Assembly: GCA_949743955.1 (NCBI GenBank)
Contig: CATJVQ010000027.1
Span: forward strand, 1-64,000
Reading direction: 5' to 3'
DNA length: 64,000 bases
From: an uncultured Oscillospiraceae bacterium
Lineage (GTDB): Bacteria; Bacillota; Clostridia; Oscillospirales; Ruminococcaceae
Shown: positions 57,089 to 64,000 of the stretch, piece after piece
Layout of the letters: each line of letters starts with the position of its first letter
How positions within the stretch are numbered: position 1 is the stretch's first letter
Translations under genes and position numbers: made by a program
Notes under the pieces: generated by a model
Told to the model about the DNA's origin: nothing
Databases searched by the model: none
The model's input: only the letters and a program-made list of their open reading frames with translations

Positions 57089-60000
57089 TCAAAACAAACT
57101 GAGCTGGCGGCCCGTGAGCGCCCGGCGGCCGGCGGCGGCACCGCCCGCCTCAAGGAGGGGAGCCGGGATGTCCTCCAGAAAGGGCGAGGGCTCCCCGCTG
57201 TACAGCAGGAACAGTTCCTCCTTTGCCCGCGTCATTCCCACATAGAGAAGCCGCCGCTCCTCCTCTGCCTCATCGGGATGCGCCGGCAGCAGGCCCTTCT
57301 GCACCCCGCACACGAAGACCGCCGGGAACTCCAGCCCCTTGGAAGCGTGCAGGGTCATGAGCGTCACCGCATCCGGGGAATAGGCGCGCGAGGGCGTGCG
57401 CGCGATATCCCCCTCCGTGCCCAGCGTCAGCGTGTCCAGAAGGGAGCGAAGTGTCGGATGCAGCGCCGCGGCGCCCAAAAGGCGGCGGATGCTCTCCTCC
57501 TGTGCCAGCCCGTTCTCCTGTGCCCACTGCCCGATGAGCTCGCGCACCGGCATCTCCTCCGCCAGAGGCGCATACCGTTCGATCGTGTCGGAAATTGCTT
57601 CCACCGCCTTCATATCCTGCCCGGCCCGGAGTCCCCCTTCCGCGGCCTCGGCCGCACGCATCGGAGACATGCCCGACAGCCGCAGCAGCGCGCGCAGGGA
57701 GACACTGTCATCCTGCCGGAGGACCAGCCGGAAGAACGCAACAGCCTTCCGCACCGGCGCCTCAGCGAGGAATCCGTCCCGCCCGCGGACGAGGCAGGGC
57801 ACGCCCTCGCGCAGAAGCGCCTCCTCAAACAGCGCCGCCTGGCGGTGCGTGCGGTAGAGCACCGCGATGTCGGAAAAGCCGCGCAGTCCCTCCCCCGTGC
57901 GTGCGCCCAGCATATCCACACCGCCCACCATGCGCACAATCTCCTTCGCCACGAACAGCGCCTCCGCGGCCGCGTCCTGCGCACAGAGCAGCGCTGCCGC
58001 CGGTCCTGGCGCGCGATGCGCCCGGAGCGCCTCTTCCCCTATGAGCGCCTGTGCCGGGGCCAGGATCTCCGGTGTCGAGCGATAGTTTTCGTCCAGGCGG
58101 ATTTCCTTCGTATCCGGGAAATCGGCACGCAAACGCTCAAAGCAGCGCCCATCCGCGCCGCGGAAGCCGTAGATCGCCTGATTCCGGTCCCCGATGGCGA
58201 AAATTCCTCCCCGCCCCCACTGCCGGACAAGCCGGTACTGCAATTCGTTCACATCCTGGAATTCATCCACCAGCAGCCGCGTATCCGGCGGGAGAGGGAG
58301 CGCTCCCGCCTCCCCCAGGCGCAGGGCCTCCAGGAGGATATCGTCGAAGTCCATCGCGTGCAGGCGGTGCACCATCCCGTCATACTCCTCCCGGATCTGT
58401 GCCGCGGCGGACATGGCGGAATTCTCCGTCACAGAACCTTCCGTCGTGCTTTTGAGGCGGGAAATATCCGTCAGCACATCCCGCACCGGCGCGCGCAGGC
58501 GGTGCGCATGCAGCAGCTCCTCCACAATGGCATACGCCTCCGTCCGGTCAATCAGGGCGCGCTCCTCCCCATCGGGCAGCAGGCCGAGGCTCACGGCATG
58601 GAACGTGCCGATGTGCATGCGCTGCACCCTATCGGACCCGAGCAGATCACGCAGGCGCATGCGCAGCTCCTCCGCGGCCTGGGTGGTGAATGTCACAGCC
58701 ACGATGCTCTCCGGCCTCACACCGCACACGGTCACCTGATGAAAAATCCGGTACACGAGCGTACGCGTCTTCCCCGTCCCCGGTCCTGCCGTGACCGCGA
58801 CGGATCTTTCCACCGCCGTGACCGCCTCCCACTGGCGGGCGTTTAACCCCCAGTGCTCCTCCCCGGCCTTCTTTACAGCCTTTTTCGCCGGAGTTTCCCG
58901 CTTTTTACCCCTCTTTATCCCAGATGGTGCAGCGGGGCGGACAGCGGGATTCTCCATCCCGCCGAAGAGGGACGTCTGTCCGGACAGGATCCCGATTTCC
59001 TCCGGGGAGAGGATGCTCACCCGCCCGTACTCCCCGTCGAAGCCGGGGATCACCCGCACCTGCCCCGCGCGCAGGCGGCGGATCCCCTCCTCCGCACAGA
59101 CACCCGCAATGTGCCGGATATCCTCGAACGGGGCCTCGCGCAGGATGAAGAGCTCGTCCCCCAGCGCTTCCAAAAGTGCCTGTACCTGCCTCTTTGTGCG
59201 GACCCCGCCGGCGGAGAGCCCCATCGAGGCGGCGACAACCTCCTCGAGCGGCACAAGGCTCTCAAACCCTGCGGCGTTCTCCGGGACGAATCCTTCCGCC
59301 CGGTCGGCCAGCTCCTCCACGCGGTGCAGCACTCCCGCTGTGACACGTTTGCCGCACACCGGGCAGATCCCGCCCGTCAGCGCCGCCTCGGACGGGGAGA
59401 GCCGTACACCGCAGGCACGGTGGCCGTCGAAATGGTACTTCCCTTCCTCGGGGAAGAATTCGAGCGTGGACGCCACCTGCCGCAGTCCCGGCTCGTTTAA
59501 CGCACGCGCCAGCGCCGGATAGGACAGTTCCGTATCGAACACGGTCGCCTCGCGCGCGAGGCGGGAGGGGGAGTGAGCGTCCGAATTCGAGACGAGGGTG
59601 CAGCCGTCGAGCGCGGAGAGGCGCCAGTTCATCGGCGGATCGGAGGAGAGGCCGGTCTCCAGCGCGTGGATGTGCGGGGTCATGTCGCCGTAGCACGCCT
59701 CAATCGTGTCGAAGCCCGAATAGGCCCCGAAGAGGGAGAAATGCGGTGTCCAGATATGCGCGGGGATGAAGACCGCGTCCGGGCACACGTCGAAGACGAT
59801 TTCACACAGATCCCGGCTCGAAAGGCCCAGGATGGGACGTCCGTCCGAGTGGAGGTTCCCGACTGTCTCCAGGCGAACGGCGAGAGCGTCGGCCGCGTCG
59901 AGCCCCGGGAGCAGGATGAGGTTATGGACCTTGCGGACCCGCCCGTCCTGTTTATAGATGCAGCTTATCTCCCCGCTCACTAGGAACCGCGGGCGCGCGC

Positions 60001-60235
60001 CGCCCATCGCTCCCGGTAGCGGACGCCGCCATTCGTCCCGCAGCCTGTACAGCCCCTCCTCCGCGGGCTCGAGCTGCTCGCGCAGAAGAGCCCGCCAGCC
60101 CGCGTGCGTGCAGTCGCCCGTGCCGATAAGACTGAGCCCCTTGCGCCGCGCCCAGTACTCCAGCGGACCGGGCTGACAGTCCCGGCTTGTCGCTCTGGAA
60201 TAGCTCGAATGAATGTGCAGATCCGCCCATATCAT
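57089..60235 (-). CDS. PHP-domain / UvrD-type helicase fusion
   Basis: A 1048-residue fusion. The N-terminal PHP hydrolase domain (1 to about 240) has metal ligands in DLHIHSSYS, GTGDCTHAGW and SNSDAHSPSR. A middle segment contains a CPVCGKR zinc motif partnered by a Cys/His region at about 300. The SF1 helicase (from about 475) has Walker A AGPGTGKT, DEFQDVNELQ, AIGDRNQAIYGFRG, LHASKGLEF and VGMTRAKE. This layout is known in bacteria and probably joins a nuclease or phosphatase to DNA unwinding. ATG 60235 gives the natural PHP start (MIWADLHIHS); the ribosome site is a weak GGGGGG. Confidence 0.88.
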   Translation of the reverse strand: MIWADLHIHSSYSRATSRDCQPGPLEYWARRKGLSLIGTGDCTHAGWRALLREQLEPAEEGLYRLRDEWRRPLPGAMGGARPRFLVSGEISCIYKQDGRVRKVHNLILLPGLDAADALAVRLETVGNLHSDGRPILGLSSRDLCEIVFDVCPDAVFIPAHIWTPHFSLFGAYSGFDTIEACYGDMTPHIHALETGLSSDPPMNWRLSALDGCTLVSNSDAHSPSRLAREATVFDTELSYPALARALNEPGLRQVASTLEFFPEEGKYHFDGHRACGVRLSPSEAALTGGICPVCGKRVTAGVLHRVEELADRAEGFVPENAAGFESLVPLEEVVAASMGLSAGGVRTKRQVQALLEALGDELFILREAPFEDIRHIAGVCAEEGIRRLRAGQVRVIPGFDGEYGRVSILSPEEIGILSGQTSLFGGMENPAVRPAAPSGIKRGKKRETPAKKAVKKAGEEHWGLNARQWEAVTAVERSVAVTAGPGTGKTRTLVYRIFHQVTVCGVRPESIVAVTFTTQAAEELRMRLRDLLGSDRVQRMHIGTFHAVSLGLLPDGEERALIDRTEAYAIVEELLHAHRLRAPVRDVLTDISRLKSTTEGSVTENSAMSAAAQIREEYDGMVHRLHAMDFDDILLEALRLGEAGALPLPPDTRLLVDEFQDVNELQYRLVRQWGRGGIFAIGDRNQAIYGFRGADGRCFERLRADFPDTKEIRLDENYRSTPEILAPAQALIGEEALRAHRAPGPAAALLCAQDAAAEALFVAKEIVRMVGGVDMLGARTGEGLRGFSDIAVLYRTHRQAALFEEALLREGVPCLVRGRDGFLAEAPVRKAVAFFRLVLRQDDSVSLRALLRLSGMSPMRAAEAAEGGLRAGQDMKAVEAISDTIERYAPLAEEMPVRELIGQWAQENGLAQEESIRRLLGAAALHPTLRSLLDTLTLGTEGDIARTPSRAYSPDAVTLMTLHASKGLEFPAVFVCGVQKGLLPAHPDEAEEERRLLYVGMTRAKEELFLLYSGEPSPFLEDIPAPLLEAGGAAAGRRALTGRQLSLF

Positions 60236-60321
60236 ATTCGCCCCCCGCCACTCTTTCCGAATTGATTGCTTTACCCCAATCATAACACAAATGCTGTCTG
60301 TCGAAAAGAGGCCGCAAAAAC

Positions 60322-60350
60322 TTGACGAATGCGGTATACAATGGCATAAT
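60322..60350 (+). promoter_or_regulatory. Promoter of sufCB
   Basis: TTGACG (60322-60327), 17-base spacer, CATAAT (60345-60350). The first gene starts 62 bases downstream. Confidence 0.55.
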
Positions 60351-60412
60351 AGTGTCATACAGGACAACTATGGAGAAAAATTCAACCGATCCGGCAGAAT
60401 GGGAGGGTTACG

Positions 60413-61165
60413 ATGCTGGAAATAAAAAACATCTCGGTCGATGTCTCCGACGAGGGCGACAGCCGGGAGATCTTAAAAAACGTCAGCCTGCATGTGGAGG
60501 AGGGAAAACTCGTCGCACTGACCGGCCCCAACGGCGGCGGCAAGTCCACGCTTGCCCGCGTCATCGCGGGCATTACACTGCCCTCGTCCGGGAGCGTTCT
60601 TTTGGACGGGGAGGATATCACGTCCCTTTCCGTCACCGAACGGGCGGAGAAGGGGATCGGCTTCGCGTTTCAGCAGCCGGTGCGCTTCAGGGGGCTGACA
60701 GTGCGCGATCTCCTGTCCATCTCCGCAGGGCGGGATGCGTCCGACGAGATGCTGTGCGCCTGCCTGCGGGATGTCGGGCTGTGCGCGCAGGACTATCTGG
60801 AGAGGGAGGTTGGCGCGGCGCTCTCCGGCGGGGAGATCAAGCGCATTGAAATCGCCACCGTCCTTGCGCGGGGAGCCCGCCTCGCGCTCTTCGACGAACC
60901 GGAGGCGGGCATCGATCTGTGGAGCTTCGGTAATCTCATCGGCGTATTCGAGCGCTTAAAGCGCACGCTGCACGGAAGCGTGCTCGTTATCACACACCAG
61001 CAGCGTATCCTGGAAATCGCCGATGAAATCGTCGTCCTCGCGCAGGGAAGCGTGAGCATGAGGGGCGCGGCAAAGGACATTCTGCCCTCGCTCCTGGGCG
61101 GCGACGCGCCCTGCCGTTTCTGCACGCATGAGCCGGACGAGAGGCAAAGGAGGAACTGTCAGTGA
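60413..61165 (+). CDS. sufC: Iron-sulfur cluster assembly ATPase SufC
   Basis: A 250-residue ABC-type ATPase of the SufC group. Walker A is GPNGGGKST, the Q-loop FAFQQPVRFRG, the signature LSGGEIKRIEIA and Walker B LALFDEPEAGIDLW. SufC drives the scaffold that builds Fe-S clusters. ATG 60413 has GGGAGGG upstream. The end overlaps the scaffold gene by four bases (GTGA). The C-terminal CRFCTH hints at an extra Cys pair not usual in SufC. Confidence 0.9.
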   Translation: MLEIKNISVDVSDEGDSREILKNVSLHVEEGKLVALTGPNGGGKSTLARVIAGITLPSSGSVLLDGEDITSLSVTERAEKGIGFAFQQPVRFRGLTVRDLLSISAGRDASDEMLCACLRDVGLCAQDYLEREVGAALSGGEIKRIEIATVLARGARLALFDEPEAGIDLWSFGNLIGVFERLKRTLHGSVLVITHQQRILEIADEIVVLAQGSVSMRGAAKDILPSLLGGDAPCRFCTHEPDERQRRNCQ

Positions 61166-62079
61166 ACGATATAGCCAGAAAGCTGCTGGAGATGATTGCC
61201 GACTGGAAGGACGGCTTCGCCGGTGCATACAATCTGCGGGAGGACGGCGCCTGTGCGGGGAGGCAGGATTCCGCGTTCACGCACATTACGCCCAAGTACG
61301 GCAAGCCCGGCATCGACATCCATGTCGATGCCGGCGCGCGGGACGAGACTGTCTACATCCCCGCATGCGTGACACACTCGGGCGTGGACGATCTCGTCTA
61401 CAACGACTTCTACATCGCGGCTGGCGCGAAGGTGACGATTGTTGCCGGATGCGGCGTCCACAGCGAGGGTGAGGAGGAGGCGCGCCACAACGGCATCCAC
61501 CGTTTCTTCGTCGAGGAGGGGGCCGAGGTCAAATATCTGGAGAAGCATGTCGGCACCGGGGACGGAACGGGCCAGCGCGTCATCAATCCCCAGACAGAAA
61601 TCACCCTCGGCCCGGGAGCCGTGATGGAGATGGACACCTCCCAAATCGGCGGTGTGGATTCGACAAAGCGCTCCTCCAAAGCCGTCCTCGGCCCCGGATC
61701 ACGGCTCATCATCCGAGAGAAGATCATGACCCACGGCATCCAGAGCGCCGAGACCGATTTCACGGTGGATATGGACGGCGAAGACTGCGCGGCGGAGCTC
61801 TCGTCCCGCTCGGTGGCCCGCGGGCAGTCTCACCAGTTTTTCCGCTCGTGTATGAACGGAAACACCCGCTGCACAGGCCATTCGGAATGCGACGCGCTGA
61901 TCATGGATGCCGGCATCGTCGGAGCCGCGCCGGAGCTCAGCGCCCGGCATATCGACGCTGCGCTCATCCATGAAGCGGCCATCGGCAAAATCGCCGGCGA
62001 GCAGATCATGAAGCTGATGTCCCTGGGCCTGAGCGAACGCGAAGCCGAAGAAAAAATCATTGAGGGATTTTTAAAGTAA
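61162..62079 (+). CDS. sufB: Iron-sulfur scaffold SufB/SufD-like protein
   Basis: A 305-residue, short SufB/SufD-family protein forming the right-handed beta helix scaffold. Motifs include GIDIHVDAGARDETVYIP, EEGAEVKYLEKHVGTG and GHSECDALIMDAGIVGAAPE, ending with HEAAIGKIAGEQIMKLMSLG. With SufC alone beside it, this is the minimal two-component SufCB (SMS-like) arrangement known from archaea and anaerobic bacteria, without SufD, SufS or SufU here. The start is a GTG at 61162 coupled to sufC. Confidence 0.87.
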   Translation: MNDIARKLLEMIADWKDGFAGAYNLREDGACAGRQDSAFTHITPKYGKPGIDIHVDAGARDETVYIPACVTHSGVDDLVYNDFYIAAGAKVTIVAGCGVHSEGEEEARHNGIHRFFVEEGAEVKYLEKHVGTGDGTGQRVINPQTEITLGPGAVMEMDTSQIGGVDSTKRSSKAVLGPGSRLIIREKIMTHGIQSAETDFTVDMDGEDCAAELSSRSVARGQSHQFFRSCMNGNTRCTGHSECDALIMDAGIVGAAPELSARHIDAALIHEAAIGKIAGEQIMKLMSLGLSEREAEEKIIEGFLK

Positions 62080-62385
62080 TCCTTTCACCCCCGAAGTCAA
62101 GAGCAGCTTCGGAGGATGTTAAATCAAAAGTAACTTCGAGGAAGAAACCCAATGTAAAACCGTGGCGCCAAAACCGCAGCGCGTTACCTCCTTAAAAAAG
62201 TTATGGTTTTGGCCGCCCGCGGCCAAAATTTGATTCCGCTTCGGAATCAAAAGTAATTTTTTGCAGGTGGCGCCGCTTCGCGGCGCCACCGTTTACGATT
62301 TGTCTACATTTTTGGGGAGGAAATTGTGGTACAATAAAAGAATAGCTGAATAAATGAAACTTTATTGGTAAAGGAAGTGTTGACG
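62080..62385 (+). repeat. Cluster of palindromic modules between sufB and the citrate synthase gene
   Basis: Four hairpins: CCGAAG/CTTCGG (62091-62112); TTTTGGCC/GGCCAAAA (62207-62228); TTTGATTCCG/CGGAATCAAA (62229-62251); GGTGGCGCCGC/GCGGCGCCACC (62266-62290). The last three stand nearly end to end. The 12-mer AATCAAAAGTAA occurs at 62122 and 62245, and GTGGCGCC also at 62162. The third hairpin is followed by T6 and may terminate sufCB. Downstream, TGG-TACAAT (62327-62335) is an extended -10 box for the next gene. Confidence 0.6.
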
Positions 62386-63759
62386 ATGTCGCTACGTGAC
62401 GAAATCACGCCGGAAGTGCTGAAACTCAGCGATCTCTGCCGCAGAGCCGGACACGTCGAACCCGAGCTCTTTACAAAGTTCGACGTCAAGCGCGGCCTGC
62501 GCGATCTGGACGGAAACGGCGTTCTTACCGGACTGACCCGGATTTCTCAGGTCTGCTCCAAAAAAATCATCGACGGGAAGGAAGTTCCCTGCGAAGGAAA
62601 GCTGTATTACCGCGGTATCGACATCGAAGACCTCGTGGCGGGCTTTGTGCGCGACCGGCGCTTCGGCTTCGAGGAGGCCACTTACCTGCTGCTCTTCGGC
62701 GAGCTGCCCACCCGGGAGGAGCTCGACAGCTTCTGCGGCATCCTCTCCGACTACCGAACCCTGCCCACCAGCTTCGTGCGCGACATCATCATGAAGGCCC
62801 CGAGCAAGGACATGATGAATACCCTCGCCCGCAGCGTCCTGACCCTTTACTCCTACGACGAAAAGGCCGACGATATCTCCATCCCCAACGTCCTGCGCCA
62901 GTGTATGGAGCTCATCGCCCTCTTTCCGCTCCTCTCTGTCTATGGGTATCAGGCCTATAACCACTACCACGAAAACCAGAGCCTGTATATTCACTCCCCC
63001 CTGCCCGAACTGTCCACGGCCGAAAACGTCTTACGCATCCTGCGCCCGGACAGCGCCTACACCGAGCTCGAGGCGCGCGTGCTCGACGTGGCGCTCGTGC
63101 TGCACGCGGAGCACGGCGGCGGCAACAACTCCACCTTCACCACCCGTGTCGTAACCTCCTCCGCCACGGACACCTATTCGGCCATCGCGGCAGCCATCGG
63201 ATCGCTCAAGGGGCCGCGTCACGGCGGGGCGAACATCAAGGTCGTGCGCATGTTCGAGGATCTTAAGGAGCATGTCCGCGACTGGAAGGATGAGGAGGCT
63301 GTCGGCGTGTACCTGCGGGCGCTGCTGCATAAGGAGGCGTTTGACCGGGCCGGGCTTATCTACGGCATGGGCCATGCGGTCTACTCCCTCTCCGATCCGC
63401 GCGCCAACCTGTTTAAAAAGTTTGTCCGGAACCTCTCGGAGGAAAAGGGCCTCACCGAGGAGTTCGAGCTCTATTCCCTGATCGAGCGCCTGGCGCCGCA
63501 GATCATCGCCGAGGAGCGCCGGATCTATAAAGGCGTCAGCGCCAATGTGGACTTTTACAGCGGCTTTGTGTACAGCATGCTCGGCCTGCCGCTCGAACTG
63601 TATACGCCCATCTTCGCCATCGCGCGCATCGCGGGCTGGAGCGCGCACCGGCTGGAGGAGCTTGTCGGCGCGGGAAAGATCATCCGCCCGGCTTACCGCT
63701 GTGTCAGCGAGACCCGCCCCTATGTACCCATGACGGATCGTCACAGTAAATGCGTTTGA
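62386..63759 (+). CDS. gltA: Citrate synthase
   Basis: A 457-residue citrate synthase. Catalytic residues: His in GPRHGG (about 278), His in GMGHAVYSLSDPRA (about 328) and Asp in ANVDFYSGFVYSMLG (about 388). The N-terminal 55 residues form an extension seen in other clostridial enzymes. It condenses acetyl-CoA and oxaloacetate; in anaerobes it supplies 2-oxoglutarate for glutamate synthesis, which suits the large nitrogen operon in this genome. ATG 62386 follows AAGGAAG by eight bases. Confidence 0.95.
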   Translation: MSLRDEITPEVLKLSDLCRRAGHVEPELFTKFDVKRGLRDLDGNGVLTGLTRISQVCSKKIIDGKEVPCEGKLYYRGIDIEDLVAGFVRDRRFGFEEATYLLLFGELPTREELDSFCGILSDYRTLPTSFVRDIIMKAPSKDMMNTLARSVLTLYSYDEKADDISIPNVLRQCMELIALFPLLSVYGYQAYNHYHENQSLYIHSPLPELSTAENVLRILRPDSAYTELEARVLDVALVLHAEHGGGNNSTFTTRVVTSSATDTYSAIAAAIGSLKGPRHGGANIKVVRMFEDLKEHVRDWKDEEAVGVYLRALLHKEAFDRAGLIYGMGHAVYSLSDPRANLFKKFVRNLSEEKGLTEEFELYSLIERLAPQIIAEERRIYKGVSANVDFYSGFVYSMLGLPLELYTPIFAIARIAGWSAHRLEELVGAGKIIRPAYRCVSETRPYVPMTDRHSKCV

Positions 63760-63811
63760 AAGAAGCCAAAAAGGTCAATGTTTTCTTTTGAACTGCATGA
63801 ATTATAAAAGG

Positions 63812-63838
63812 CAGGCATTTAATGCCTGTGTGTTTTTT
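63812..63838 (+). terminator. Terminator after citrate synthase
   Basis: CAGGCATT/AATGCCTG (63812-63828) followed by TGTG and T6 (63833-63838). Confidence 0.8.
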
Positions 63839-63858
63839 CAGAAAGTGAGTGAACTGTG

Positions 63859-64000
63859 GTGAAAAGGTTTTCCGGCTGTCTCATTATGATTGTCATCGTC
63901 ATCGTTCTGGTGGCTGCGTTTGCGGCGGCGGCGTTCGCCGGGTATAATTCGCTAGTCACGCTCTCGGAGGGTATTGAGAACGGTCAGGCCGATATCCAGA
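63859..64000 (+). CDS. LemA-like membrane protein, N-terminal fragment (runs off the right edge)
   Basis: The first 47 codons read MVKRFSGCLIMIVIVIVLVAA from a GTG at 63856/63859. After this single membrane helix comes AGYNSLVTLSEGIENGQADI, which matches the start of the LemA family (YNxLV..). LemA proteins have one N-terminal membrane helix and an alpha-helical domain; their role is not settled. The rest is outside the window. Confidence 0.75.
   Translation, partial: MKRFSGCLIMIVIVIVLVAAFAAAAFAGYNSLVTLSEGIENGQADIQ

Noticed and set aside
62091..62290. CRISPR array
   Set aside because: The repeats are palindromes of different sequence without regular spacers, and no cas genes are present.

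Overview
The window comes from a moderately GC-rich low-acetate-type Firmicute of class Clostridia, most likely a gut Oscillospiraceae/Ruminococcaceae-like bacterium. This is inferred from gene content: a V/A-type ATPase instead of an F-type one, type III glutamine synthetase, the DapL lysine/DAP route, a two-gene SufCB system, AGGAGG ribosome sites and frequent GTG/TTG starts. No rRNA or species marker is present, so the genus is left open.

Layout. 1-2205 (-): N-terminal 735 codons of rpoB, with its promoter. 2577-11543 (+): a leader with an intrinsic terminator, then a nine-gene V-type ATPase operon (G/H-C-I-K-F-E-A-B-D). 11633-13356 (-): an EcoRV-like type II restriction-modification pair. 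13398-17297 (-): rlmA, an acyl-CoA thioesterase, hflX and an S41-family protein that lacks its catalytic serine. 17473-18175 (-): a frameshifted TraX-family pseudogene. 18196-32820 (-): a tightly packed ten-gene operon for glutamine and nitrogen: three split glutamate synthase domains, glnA, an ANTAR antiterminator, purF, carA, a carB-dapF gene fusion, pyrG and dapL. Divergent from it, 33243-37120 (+): type III glutamine synthetase and an ammonium transporter fused to a PII domain. Both divergent promoters match the sigma-A consensus perfectly, and both leaders contain intrinsic terminators preceded by a small A1/G4 hexaloop hairpin. The likely control is therefore antitermination by the ANTAR protein encoded in the operon.

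37328-40449: paired SMR-like transporters, a GH5-like glycosidase behind phased direct repeats, and a DUF1848 protein. 40705-46409 (+): tRNA-Arg(ACG), murD, two M42 peptidases, a GNAT protein and a YnbB-like PLP enzyme. 46573-47421 (+): rplM-rpsI. 47506-48227 (+): the decayed remains of an AT-rich zeta-toxin-like module. 48238-51846: a YcxB-like protein, a nitrilase-family hydrolase, a flavodoxin/ferredoxin gene divergent from an Rrf2 regulator across a perfect palindrome, and YdcF. 51928-56929 (-): hybrid histidine kinase, Hpt protein and a REC/HD-GYP/GGDEF protein, forming one phosphorelay/c-di-GMP operon. 57089-60235 (-): a PHP-UvrD helicase fusion. 60413-62079 (+): sufCB. 62386-63759 (+): citrate synthase, after a run of palindromic modules. 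63859-64000 (+): start of a LemA-like gene.

Strongest points for a second look: the in-frame CarB-DapF fusion; the divergent attenuated nitrogen promoters with their own ANTAR gene; the natural Asp-to-Asn change at the catalytic position of the EcoRV-like nuclease; and the serine-less S41 protein.
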